A DNA stretch of 21,567 bases from DATFJC01 sp964528795 (GCA_964528795.1 CAZGUY010000012.1:1-21567), one strand, 5' to 3'. Counted from the stretch's first letter, positions 8,601-17,209 are shown. The notes: generated by a model not told the origin, from the letters alone. Translations and numbers: made by a program.

Positions 8601-9869
8601 GAAAGTTTAGCTTTTTATAAACACTTAATAGATGAACAAGGCAGTAAAGAAGAAGTATTTGAATCCTTAAAAGAAAAACCTAATAAAATATATGATTGGT
8701 TTTTAGATTTTAAATCAGAAACTACTGAGATTGCTAGCGAAGAAGTGTCTAAGGAAGCAACACAAGAAGCTGTTGCTGGTACTAGCACGGAAGAAGTAAC
8801 TCAAGCAACAAAAGAAAGCGCAGAACAAGCTACAAAAGAAAAAGTAATGGAACAAACTGCTCAAGAAACTACTCCTCAAGAACAAGCTGCCCCAGAGCAA
8901 GTTAGTAGAGCAACTCAAAAAACAGCTGAAAGCAGTGAAGCAGCAGAGGTTGGTCAAGAAACGGATGATGTTACTCCTGAGCAAAAAGCTCCAGAGCAAA
9001 CTGAAGCTGAAGTCCAAAGCGTAGAACAAGAAACCGATCAAATAGCAAAACAAGGTTCAGAGTCTGCTGAAGAAGTAGGTAGAACTCAACCCAATGAATC
9101 AGCTCAAGGAGCTTTTGAAGAATTAGATGCTAATCAAAGTGCTTTAAAAACCTTTGAAAACTCTAATCTTTCTTATCAGGAACGAGTGGCAGAATTAAGA
9201 GATATTATTCCAAATGAAGAAAAGATTCAACTTGGTACTTATGAATTAGCTCGTCAAGGCGATAAAGTTTATTTGGTTACTGGACCTCAAGAAGGAGTAG
9301 AAATAACTAAAGAAAATATTGATCAAATTGCTCAAACTGGTTCTGCAATGAAACAAGCTGCTGTTGAAGAAGCAGGTCAAGACATGAGTAAGGCTGGCGG
9401 AGAAGAGGCTACTAGTACAACTGAACCAGAACCTTCACAAAGTGAAAATGTAGAACAAGCTGGTGCTGAAACAGCTGAAAAAGTCAATGATTTAAATTTT
9501 AAAGATCCTGATTTAGGAGAAGTTGAATTTAGTCGCTCTTCCTCAGGTGAGTTAAATGTTGAAGTTGATACTTCGGCTGATCTTTTTGGTTTTAATCCTG
9601 ATGAAAAAATGGCTGAAGGTGTAGTGAGAGAATTTGCTCACGAGAACAACCAAAGTGTTAATCTTGCTATTCAAAAAGCAAGGCATTATGTAACTAATAT
9701 AGAATCGCATATGAGATTATTAGATGCTTTTAAAGAAAGTAACCCAAGGCCGGAAGCTTATCAAGCTTTTGAAAGAGCAGTGAAAGGTTTATATGAAATG
9801 TCTAATAAAAGAGTAGGCGGTGCTTTAGAATCTTTTGATAAATGGTATAAAGAGGTTCAATCTTCATAG
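5660..9869 (+). CDS. Giant acidic, cysteine-free protein with internal membrane segments and low-complexity linkers (5' end in gap)
   Basis: At least 1402 residues, family not recognised. Order: an acidic N-part with two copies of a ~53-residue helical repeat; a long alpha-helical coiled-coil region (to ~6900); a Gly/Ala-rich hydrophobic stretch (6939-7013, VSMSLIGVAGLFGG...); an Asp/Glu-rich helical region; a second hydrophobic patch (about 7378-7422, IIAGGIGAFFASGALG); a Pro-Glu-Lys linker (7500-7706); a globular part opening with GGSSIWEESKNQ, faintly like the start of a LysM-type domain; a Gln/Glu/Ala/Thr-rich linker (8720-9110); and a C-terminal region with a beta part (about 9490-9590) and a helical end. 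I find no Cys in the whole visible protein. A scaffold or envelope-linked role is conceivable but unproven. Frame across the gap is not reliable. It converges on the coiled-coil gene, sharing a terminator. Confidence 0.85.
5721..6117 (+). repeat. Two ~53-residue protein repeats within the giant protein
   Basis: Copy 1 (5721-5885) and copy 2 (about 5955-6117) share the pattern DLSKEELNNEID / NLSEAELESKID, then a helix with AqKIvrk / AeEIIks, an acidic turn (EDPDYT / DSPNLT), EAIIF or EEQIF followed by Y, and VEKKIKEY / VEKKVNEK. They are diverged at DNA level, so this is an old internal duplication. More copies may lie upstream in the gap. Confidence 0.75.
7500..7706 (+). repeat. Pro-Glu-Lys/Ala low-complexity repeat in the giant protein
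   Basis: Irregular repetition of PEPEVEAK-like units, encoded by repeated gaa-cct and aag-cc type codons, about 65 residues long. Such (P-E-K) stretches form extended, stiff, charged spacers, commonly crossing an envelope or separating domains. The open frame seen in an alternate reading here is a by-product of the repeat. Confidence 0.8.
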
Positions 9870-9892
9870 ATTATAGAAATATATAAAAAAAG

Positions 9893-9924
9893 AGCTAGGA
9901 CTTTTTAGTCCTAGCTTTTTTTTT
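9893..9924. terminator. Bidirectional intrinsic terminator after the giant gene
   Basis: Perfect 10-bp stem agctaggact / agtcctagct with a TTTT loop (9893-9916), followed by a T run to 9924 on the plus strand and by a T-rich tract (complement of 9884-9891) on the minus strand. It lies between the converging giant gene and coiled-coil gene, 10 bases from the latter's stop. Confidence 0.92.
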
Positions 9925-9934
9925 AAGTGAGTAA

Positions 9935-10694
9935 CTATTTTTTAATAGAGATCAATGAGAATGTCTTGTTAGAATTTTCTACCTTGTCTTTGATTTCAGC
10001 GGCTACACTATCCCAAAGAGACTGCTTTTGTGTTTTGATGTAGTTATTATAATCTTTTTTCCAAGTGGTGTCATCTTTAGCTGCCATTTCAAAAAAGGTT
10101 TTATCAATATCATTAACTCTTCGAGTGACTCCTGTTACTCTTGCATCGAGTATCAAGTCTCTTTTCTTAGAGTTGATATCTGACTTTACTATCTTTCCCT
10201 TTAAGGCCTTTATACTATCTAAAAGCTCTTTTTTAACTTGAGCAATTTGATTAGAATTTTTTACATTTTCAAGCTCTTTTCTAAGTTTAGCTATTTCTTT
10301 TTTAGTTTCTTCCAATTTTGACTCAAGCTTTTTAGTTCTTTTCTGCTGAATTTGACTTGCTTGTTTAGCAGTTTTTTCAACCTGGTTGGCTTTACTCCAA
10401 ACAGAATTGATATTGCTTTTAATTGTAGTCACTGTACTATCATAACTAGCTTGCCAAGCAACTAATTTTTGGTTTAGTTTGTTTAGAGAACTTTTAGGGG
10501 TTGTTACCACAATCACAAAAATTACTCCAAGAAAAGCTATAATTGACAAAACCCGGGCTAACAGATCACTTTTTTTCGATTGGCTTTCNNNNNNNNNNNN
10601 NNNNNNNNNNNNNNNNNNNNNNNNNNNNNNNNNNNNNNNNNNNNNNNNNNNNNNNNNNNNNNNNNNNNNNNNNNNNNNNNNNNNNNNNACTCAT
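9935..10694 (-). CDS. Membrane-anchored coiled-coil protein, interrupted by an assembly gap
   Basis: Unrecognised family. The true start is most likely ATG at 10694-10692 (reads ATG AGT, then N), because AAAGGAGG lies 7 bases before it and a promoter further up. After the gap (minus strand from 10588) the frame continues ESQSKKSDLLARV, one membrane helix (about SIIAFLGVIFVIVVTT, 10496-10560), then a long heptad-rich Lys/Glu/Gln coiled coil (core about 10200-10380) and a helical C-terminal part with conserved-looking Trp/Tyr. At least 217 residues plus the gap; no Cys seen. Topology: short cytoplasmic N-tail, then helix, with the coil probably outside. A TTG at 10549 is in frame but lies inside the membrane helix, so it is a poor start. 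It converges on the giant gene. A 1-base frame difference across the N block reflects its arbitrary size. Confidence 0.75.
10589..10688. other. Assembly gap (100 N, true length unknown)
   Basis: A second 100-N placeholder. It removes the codons between the first two residues and the membrane-proximal segment of the minus-strand coiled-coil protein. Confidence 0.99.
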
Positions 10695-10708
10695 AACACT
10701 TCCTCCTT
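10692..10708 (-). promoter_or_regulatory. Shine-Dalgarno sequence and start of the coiled-coil protein gene
   Basis: Minus strand reads aaaggaggaagtgttATGagt. AAGGAGG with a 7-base spacer is an ideal SD arrangement and supports ATG at 10694 as the start, although the gap begins two codons later. Confidence 0.8.
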
Positions 10709-10754
10709 TTTAAATTTAAAGAAATTTTATTAACTAGTCTTATTTGCTAACTTA

Positions 10755-10783
10755 AATATAGCAAATTTTTTGGATTTTGTCAA
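10755..10783 (-). promoter_or_regulatory. Sigma70 promoter of the coiled-coil protein gene (TTGACA-17-TATATT)
   Basis: Minus strand TTGACA (10783-10778), 17-base spacer, TATATT (10760-10755): 11 of 12 consensus positions. The predicted leader is about 55 bases. The -35 overlaps the left arm of an AACCCCTT/AAGGGGTT dyad. Confidence 0.8.
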
Positions 10784-10839
10784 CCCCTTATTTTACCTTT
10801 AATTAAAGTGTATAAAAGGGGTTAATTATAGGTTAATAA
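10782..10839. promoter_or_regulatory. Dyad and direct repeats between the divergent coiled-coil and gyrB promoters
   Basis: Inverted 8-base arms AACCCCTT (10782-10789) and AAGGGGTT (10816-10823) are 34 bp apart and overlap the minus-strand -35. Next to the right arm, GGTTAAT occurs twice at an 11-bp interval (10820 and 10831), one helical turn. The arrangement is operator-like; no known regulator can be assigned. Confidence 0.4.
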
Positions 10840-10854
10840 AAGTTGTTATTTCCC

Positions 10855-10883
10855 TTGCGGGGTTTTAGAAGATATGTTAAAAT
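10855..10883 (+). promoter_or_regulatory. Probable gyrB promoter (TTGCGG-17-TAAAAT with extended -10)
   Basis: TTGCGG at 10855-10860, a 17-base spacer and TAAAAT at 10878-10883, preceded by TGT (10875-10877), giving an extended -10 element. The start would be near 10890 with a leader of about 40 bases. No SD is near the gyrB ATG; GAGGGG at about 10899 is too far away. Confidence 0.6.
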
Positions 10884-10925
10884 AATTAATGTATTTGTGA
10901 GGGGTATTAACAAGTAAGAAATTGA

Positions 10926-12626
<1,701 letters not shown>

Positions 12627-12667
12627 AGTTATAATAGTAAAAGATAATTAATTAAGTTATTTGGGTC

Positions 12668-12695
12668 TTGCACTATTTTTTATTTATGCTATTAT
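12668..12695 (+). promoter_or_regulatory. Promoter of the secE-nusG-rplK-rplA operon
   Basis: TTGCAC (12668-12673), 16-base spacer and TATTAT (12690-12695), preceded by TGC (12687-12689), an extended -10. Transcription would start near 12702, just before the leader hairpin. Confidence 0.6.
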
Positions 12696-12704
12696 AAATT
12701 TAGT

Positions 12705-12732
12705 AAAGACCCGAATATCAGGGGGTCTTTTT
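12705..12732 (+). promoter_or_regulatory. Terminator-like leader hairpin upstream of secE
   Basis: 8-bp stem aaagaccc (12705-12712) / gggtcttt (12723-12730), 10-base loop, then a run of five T ending at 12732. It lies after the proposed promoter and 26 bases before secE. It may be the gyrB terminator, an attenuator of the secE operon, or both. Confidence 0.6.
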
Positions 12733-12758
12733 AAAAAACTGAAATTTATTAAAAAAAT

Positions 12759-12941
12759 ATGTTTAAAAAGCTAGTAGATTATATTAAAAATTCTATCTAC
12801 GAATTAAAAAAAGTTGATTGGCCGAATAAACAAGAAACTATTCGCCACACTTTAGTAGTGATAGGGGTTTCAATAGGAGTTGCTTTCTTTTTAGGGATAG
12901 TTGACCTTTTGTTAACCTCATTACTCGAACGAGTTATTTAA
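12759..12941 (+). CDS. secE: Preprotein translocase subunit SecE
   Basis: A 60-residue single-helix SecE. The amphipathic cytosolic helix ends in the family hallmark ELKKVDWPNKQE (residues 16-27), followed by one membrane segment (about 32-55, LVVIGVSIGVAFFLGIVDLLL). SecE clamps SecY in the SecYEG protein-export channel. The length is typical of short bacterial forms. It is first in an operon with nusG, rplK and rplA, the standard bacterial order. The ATG has no SD (context aaaatATG). Confidence 0.95.
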   Translation: MFKKLVDYIKNSIYELKKVDWPNKQETIRHTLVVIGVSIGVAFFLGIVDLLLTSLLERVI

Positions 12942-12967
12942 TAAATAATTATTTTTATATATAATAT

Positions 12968-13513
12968 ATGCCTAAACAAACTCAACATGAAGGAAGAAGG
13001 TGGTATGCAATTCACGTTTATTCCGGTTATGAGCAAAAAGTAGCTCAAAACTTACAGCAAAGAATAGAATCTATGAATATGGAAGATAAGATCTTTAATG
13101 TTTTGGTACCTACTGAAAAAAAGATTAAAATTAAAAATGGGAAAAGAAAAACAGTTACAGAAAAGATTTTCCCAGGTTATGTTTTAGTGGAAATGATTGT
13201 AAATGATAAATCATGGTATGTAGTTAGGAATACTCCTAACGTAACTGGCTTTATTGCTTCAGGAACAACCCCAATACCTTTAGGCGAAGACAAGATTAAA
13301 GAAATCAAAAAGAGAATGGGAGTTGAAGAGCCTAAATACAAAATCGATGTTGAGGTTGGAGATCCAGTTAAAATTGTAGATGGACCCTTTAAGGGTTTTG
13401 AAGGAAAAGTTAAAGAAGTTGATAAAGAAAGAGGAAGAGTTAAGGTTTTAATTTCTGTATTTGGAAGAGAAACCCCAGCTGAATTAGACTTTTTACAAGT
13501 TGAAAAAATATAA
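12968..13513 (+). CDS. nusG: Transcription termination/antitermination factor NusG
   Basis: 181 residues, normal for NusG. The NGN domain spans about residues 9-115 with RRWYAIHVYSGYEQKVAQNL and the RNA-polymerase-contacting region PGYVLVEM; the KOW domain follows at about 127-180 with GDPVKIVDGPFKGFEGKV and VFGRETPAELDF. NusG binds the polymerase clamp, reduces pausing or directs Rho, and couples transcription to ribosomes via S10. No domain-II insertion is present. It starts 26 bases after secE with no SD. Confidence 0.97.
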   Translation: MPKQTQHEGRRWYAIHVYSGYEQKVAQNLQQRIESMNMEDKIFNVLVPTEKKIKIKNGKRKTVTEKIFPGYVLVEMIVNDKSWYVVRNTPNVTGFIASGTTPIPLGEDKIKEIKKRMGVEEPKYKIDVEVGDPVKIVDGPFKGFEGKVKEVDKERGRVKVLISVFGRETPAELDFLQVEKI

Positions 13514-13537
13514 ATAAATTAAATTAACCTTTATTAT

Positions 13538-13966
13538 ATGCCAAAAGAAGTAGAAACAGTTATAAAACTACAAATACCAGGAGGCCAAGCTAATCCAGCT
13601 CCACCAGTTGGGCCAGCTTTAGGTCAACATGGTTTAAATATTTCTGAGTTTTGCAAAAAGTTTAATGCTAAAACTCAAGATATGACTGGTGATGTAATCC
13701 CAGTTGAAATTACCGTTTTCAAAGATCATACTTACAAATTTATCTTAAAAACCCCTCTTACTTCTGACCTTTTGAAAAAGGCAGCTGGTATTGAAAAAGG
13801 GGCAGGTAACTCATTACAGGAAAAAGCAGGTGAGGTAACAGAAGCTCAAGTTAAAGAAATTGCTAAAACTAAAATGCCTGACTTAAATACTGATGACATT
13901 GAAGCTGCTCAAAACATTGTAAAAGGAACAGCTAGACAAATGGGGATTACTGTTAAAAAGAAATAA
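13538..13966 (+). CDS. rplK: 50S ribosomal protein L11 (uL11)
   Basis: 142 residues, standard length. N-terminal domain has the L11 hallmark [20 protein letters not shown] and the [11 protein letters not shown] loop; the C-terminal rRNA-binding domain has [17 protein letters not shown] and ends at [11 protein letters not shown]11 forms the GTPase-associated stalk base with 23S rRNA helices 43-44. It sits between nusG and rplA, 24 bases downstream of the former. Confidence 0.97.
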   Translation: MPKEVETVIKLQIPGGQANPAPPVGPALGQHGLNISEFCKKFNAKTQDMTGDVIPVEITVFKDHTYKFILKTPLTSDLLKKAAGIEKGAGNSLQEKAGEVTEAQVKEIAKTKMPDLNTDDIEAAQNIVKGTARQMGITVKKK

Positions 13967-14007
13967 ATAAAAAGAAAAACTTATAAATTAATCAAATTAA
14001 ATAGTTT

Positions 14008-14706
14008 ATGCATTCTAAAAAGTATAAAAATATTGAATCAAAGATAGATAAGACTAAAGAATATTCTTTAGATAAAGCAATTGAACTTATTACTTCTAAT
14101 TCTGCTGCTAAATTCGATGAAACGATTGAGCTTCATTTAAGTTTAGGAATTAATCCTGATAAGTCGGATCAGCAAATAAGAGGTTCAATGGTTTTACCTA
14201 ATGGCGGTATTAAAAAAAGAAAAGTAGCTGCTTTTGTGCCTTCTAAAATGGAGAAAAAGGCTAAAAAAGCAGGAGCAGATTTGATTTGTGGTGAAGATGA
14301 AATTGAAGAAATTAAAAAAACTGGTAAATGCGATTTTGATATTGCAATAGCTCATCCAAAAGCAATGAAAAAGTTATCAAAAATTGCCCGTGTTTTAGGA
14401 CCAAAACGACTTATGCCAACTCCTAAAAATGGTACTGTTACAGAAGATATTGAGGGAACTATTAAGGATTTAAAATCTGGTAAAGTATTTTTCAGAAATG
14501 ATAGCGGTGGTAATATCCACGTTGCTATTGGTAAAGTTTCTTGGAACTCTAAAAAGATTAAAGAAAACTTTAATGCTGTTATTGAAAGGTTAAAATCTGA
14601 ACGTCCTTCAAAAGTAAAAAGAAAAAACTTTTTTCAAAAAATTGCTCTTACTTCTACAATGGGACCCTCAGTTAAAGTAGATGTTGAATACAATATACCT
14701 ACCTAG
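14008..14706 (+). CDS. rplA: 50S ribosomal protein L1 (uL1)
   Basis: 232 residues, full length. Signature elements: YSLDKAIELI, KFDETIELHLSLGINPDKSDQQIRG in domain I, and the L1 signature near the middle with AIAHPKAMKKLSKIARVLGPKRLMPTPKNGTV in domain II and the return to domain I with TSTMGPSVKVDV. L1 forms the mobile stalk that releases E-site tRNA and often represses its own operon mRNA. It is last in the secE operon; rplJ, rplL and rpoB do not follow. Its presence is informative because some CPR lineages lack L1. Confidence 0.97.
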   Translation: MHSKKYKNIESKIDKTKEYSLDKAIELITSNSAAKFDETIELHLSLGINPDKSDQQIRGSMVLPNGGIKKRKVAAFVPSKMEKKAKKAGADLICGEDEIEEIKKTGKCDFDIAIAHPKAMKKLSKIARVLGPKRLMPTPKNGTVTEDIEGTIKDLKSGKVFFRNDSGGNIHVAIGKVSWNSKKIKENFNAVIERLKSERPSKVKRKNFFQKIALTSTMGPSVKVDVEYNIPT

Positions 14707-14745
14707 TAATTTAGAGTAGGAGATTAAAGTTAATTTTTATATAAA

Positions 14746-14780
14746 AAAAGATATCCTGAAAAAGGATATCTTTTATTTTT
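14746..14780. terminator. Bidirectional intrinsic terminator between rplA and cysS
   Basis: 11-bp perfect stem aaaagatatcc (14746-14756) / ggatatctttt (14764-14774) with a 7-base loop tgaaaaa, followed by attttt on the plus strand; a poly-A run (14743-14749) gives the T tract for the minus strand. It serves the converging rplA and cysS transcripts. Confidence 0.9.
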
Positions 14781-14799
14781 GTTTATTTTATTTTTTTGT

Positions 14800-16167
14800 T
14801 TATTTTTCTTTTATAATAGGACCATTGTCAGTGTCTTCAACATCAAAGCCTAAATCATTTATTTTTTCTCTTATTTCATCTGCTTTATCCCATTTTCCTT
14901 TATTTCTTAGTTTAACTCTTTTTTGAGATAGCTTTTTTACTTTTTCTGGAATTTCTGTTTTTTTAAATGTAAAAGTATTAAATATTTGATTAATTTCTTT
15001 TAATAATTCAAGAGATTTTTTACCTCCTAAATTATTTTTATAAGATATTTTAATAAAATCAAAAAGAGTAGCCAAGGCAGCTGGGGTATCAAAGTCATTA
15101 TCCATGTTTTTAATAAATTGTTTCCTTGTCTTTTCAATTAAGTCTTTGTCATCTTTTTTAGGGTTGTTTTGGATATTTTTAATAAAGTCATTAATTCTTT
15201 TTAATGAATTTTTAGCTTTTTTAAGAGATTTAGGGTTAAAATCAATTGGACTTCTATAATGACTTGTAAGGTATAAGAATCTTATTGTTTCCGGTTTACG
15301 TTTTTTGCAAATTTCTTTGACAGTAATAAAGTTTTTAAAGGATTTGCCCATTTTTTTACCAGAAATATTTAAAAATCCAGTATGCATCCAGTATCTAACT
15401 AAGGGTTTTTTGCCAGAAGCAGCTTCAATTTGAGCTATTTCTGCTTCATGGTGAGGGAAAATTAAATCTCTTGCTCCACCATGAATATCATATTGAGGCC
15501 CAAAATTACTTTCTGTTATAGCAGTATCTTCTATATGCCAACCTGGTCTACCTTGACCTAATTTCGTGTTCCAATGAGGTTCGTTTTTTTCTGCTTTTTC
15601 AGGTAAGTAAAATTTCCAAAGGCAAAAGTCACCCTTATTCCTTTTTTCACTACTGTCATCGATTCTAGAGACTGCATCTTCAGCTTCTAGGGCAGTTCTG
15701 CCTGATAATTTTCCATAATCTTCAAATTTGGTTATGTCAAAGTAATAACCGTCTGAAGTTTTGTAAGCATAACCTTTGTCAATTAGTCTTTGAACTTGAT
15801 CAACAATTTGATCAATATAATCAGTTGCTCTAGCATATTTAGTTACTGAATCAATTTTTAATTTTTTTTCATCTTCATGATAATATTTTTCAAATTCATG
15901 AGCTAAATCTAGGGGATCTTTTCCCTTTTTAGCTCCTCTTTTAATTATTTTATCATCAAGATCAGTAATATTTTGTAAATAAAAAACGTCATAGCCTTTA
16001 AATTTCAAGTATTTGGCAATAACGTCAAATTGGATATATGTTTTTGCATGACCTATGTGCATATAGTCAAATACAGTAGGTCCACAAACAAAAAGATTTA
16101 CTTTTTTATTATGAATTGGTTTAAATTTTTCTTTTTTGCCAGATAAAGTGTTTTTTATTTTAAGCAT
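14800..16167 (-). CDS. cysS: Cysteine-tRNA ligase (cysteinyl-tRNA synthetase)
   Basis: 455 residues, class I synthetase, typical length. C28 in LFVCGPTVFDYMHIGHAKT with HIGH at 37-40; KMGKS at 272-276 (KMSKS loop variant); GGARDLIFPHHEAEIAQ with H239 and E243. In E. coli CysRS the active-site zinc is held by C28, C209, H234 and E238; the aligned second ligand here is D214 (GWHIEDTA), so one canonical Cys is replaced by Asp. The remaining three are kept. A similar WHIEDTAIT motif exists, as I recall, in other CPR and archaeal enzymes, so this is probably a functional subgroup. The C-terminal anticodon-binding part is present (FDTPAALATLFDF and KRVKLRNKGKWDKADEIR). It starts 9 bases after corA and is co-transcribed. 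Confidence 0.95.
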   Translation of the reverse strand: MLKIKNTLSGKKEKFKPIHNKKVNLFVCGPTVFDYMHIGHAKTYIQFDVIAKYLKFKGYDVFYLQNITDLDDKIIKRGAKKGKDPLDLAHEFEKYYHEDEKKLKIDSVTKYARATDYIDQIVDQVQRLIDKGYAYKTSDGYYFDITKFEDYGKLSGRTALEAEDAVSRIDDSSEKRNKGDFCLWKFYLPEKAEKNEPHWNTKLGQGRPGWHIEDTAITESNFGPQYDIHGGARDLIFPHHEAEIAQIEAASGKKPLVRYWMHTGFLNISGKKMGKSFKNFITVKEICKKRKPETIRFLYLTSHYRSPIDFNPKSLKKAKNSLKRINDFIKNIQNNPKKDDKDLIEKTRKQFIKNMDNDFDTPAALATLFDFIKISYKNNLGGKKSLELLKEINQIFNTFTFKKTEIPEKVKKLSQKRVKLRNKGKWDKADEIREKINDLGFDVEDTDNGPIIKEK

Positions 16168-16176
16168 ATTTTTGCT

Positions 16177-17106
16177 TTATAGCCATTTTTTCTTTTTAAA
16201 CAAATAGATTATTGAGAAAAAGATCAAAACTAAGCTTCCAACTATATACCAAAAAGAGTTTGGTTGCTTAGTAAAGGCTGGCATATATTCTAAATTCATA
16301 GCTAAAATACCAACAATTAAACTTATTGGTAATATAATAGCTGAAATAGTAGTAAGAATTTTAATAATATCATTTAATTGAAAGCTTATTAAAGAATTAT
16401 TAGTTTGCTCGATAGCTGAAATAGATTGACGCATATTTTCTAGTTGTTGCCAGATCTCATTGCTTTTTTCTATTAATTCTTCAAAATATACTTTAGTTTT
16501 GTCAGTAGAGAAAAATAATGAACTTTTATCTAAAAGTTGAGAAATAATTCTTCTATGGACTTGCATTATTTTTCTAAAGTTAATGATATTGGTTTTTGAA
16601 ACAAGGACTTCTCTTACCATTCTTCTTTCATAGCCTTGGAAAATATGTTCTTCAATACTTGATATATTTAAATTAAGTTTGTCTATAATAGGACCACAGT
16701 ACCTTAAAAGACGATCTAAAATTTCGTATAAAAGGGTAGCTGGGTTATTAGTAAAGTATTTATCTCTTTTTTCTTCTGATATTTTGCACATATTAAAAAA
16801 GTTCATAATAGGGGAGAGCTCATTTCTATGGACTGTTATCAAATAATCGGAACTTATAAAAAAGTCTACTTCAGAAGAGCGTATTTTTCTGGTTTTTTTA
16901 TTATAAACCGGAAATAAAAGAACCATAAAAAGGTAGTTGTTAGTTGCATTTAACTTTGGTCTTTGAGTGTCAGCTTTGCAGTCTTCAATGTAAAAATCAT
17001 CAAAATCAAATTTTTCTTTAAGATATTTCATTTCTTTGTCTCCTGGGTTAGAAACATCTACCCAAATGAAATTTTTAGTTTCAATTTTTTGAATGTTTAA
17101 AAACAT
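16177..17106 (-). CDS. corA: CorA-family divalent cation transporter-like protein with AMN instead of GMN
   Basis: 309 residues, somewhat shorter than Thermotoga CorA (351). Layout matches the family: N-terminal cytosolic alpha/beta domain, long stalk helices (about 165-245), then two C-terminal membrane helices (about 247-268 and 283-303) and the Lys-rich end KKKKWL, the same end as Thermotoga CorA. Between the helices, the signature YGMNFxxMPE reads LAMNLEYMPA: the Gly of the GMN filter motif is Ala (A269) and the loop Glu is also Ala. GMN is almost invariant in Mg2+ channels; ZntB-type relatives use GIN. Transport may be altered or selective for another ion. First gene of the operon with cysS; start at 17106 fits an extended -10 promoter upstream. 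Confidence 0.88.
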   Translation of the reverse strand: MFLNIQKIETKNFIWVDVSNPGDKEMKYLKEKFDFDDFYIEDCKADTQRPKLNATNNYLFMVLLFPVYNKKTRKIRSSEVDFFISSDYLITVHRNELSPIMNFFNMCKISEEKRDKYFTNNPATLLYEILDRLLRYCGPIIDKLNLNISSIEEHIFQGYERRMVREVLVSKTNIINFRKIMQVHRRIISQLLDKSSLFFSTDKTKVYFEELIEKSNEIWQQLENMRQSISAIEQTNNSLISFQLNDIIKILTTISAIILPISLIVGILAMNLEYMPAFTKQPNSFWYIVGSLVLIFFSIIYLFKKKKWL

Positions 17107-17140
17107 AAGATTAAAATACCAATATTGTTATTATTAATTT

Positions 17141-17168
17141 ATTATAACATAATAACTTTATAAAACAA
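17141..17168 (-). promoter_or_regulatory. Probable corA-cysS promoter (extended -10 TGTTATAAT)
   Basis: Minus strand reads atgTTATAAT with TATAAT at 17146-17141 preceded by TGT, an extended -10; a weak TTGTTT -35 lies 16 bases upstream (17168-17163). Predicted leader is about 28 bases. Confidence 0.6.
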
Positions 17169-17170
17169 GA

Positions 17171-17201
17171 AGTTGTCAACAACTAAAAAATTATATATTA
17201 T
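17171..17201 (+). promoter_or_regulatory. Probable murB promoter overlapping a small palindrome; leaderless transcript expected
   Basis: TTGTCA (17173-17178), a 17-base spacer, TATTAT (17196-17201). The start would fall at about 17208, within 2 bases of the murB ATG at 17210. The -35 lies in the inverted repeat agttgt-ca-acaact (17171-17184), a candidate operator. Confidence 0.55.
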
Positions 17202-17209
17202 TAATATAT

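Noticed and set aside
8715..9053. 112-codon minus-strand frame and other open frames within the giant gene (6083-6319 minus, 7450-7656 plus)
   Set aside because: They arise from low-complexity Gln/Glu/Ala and Pro/Glu codons in the real frame; product is Phe/Leu/Ser/Cys- or Leu/Lys-rich nonsense without initiation signals.
12627..12758. tRNA gene before secE (tRNA-Trp is common there)
   Set aside because: The only structure is the 8-bp hairpin with T5; no cloverleaf, TTCGA-type arm or CCA end can be drawn.
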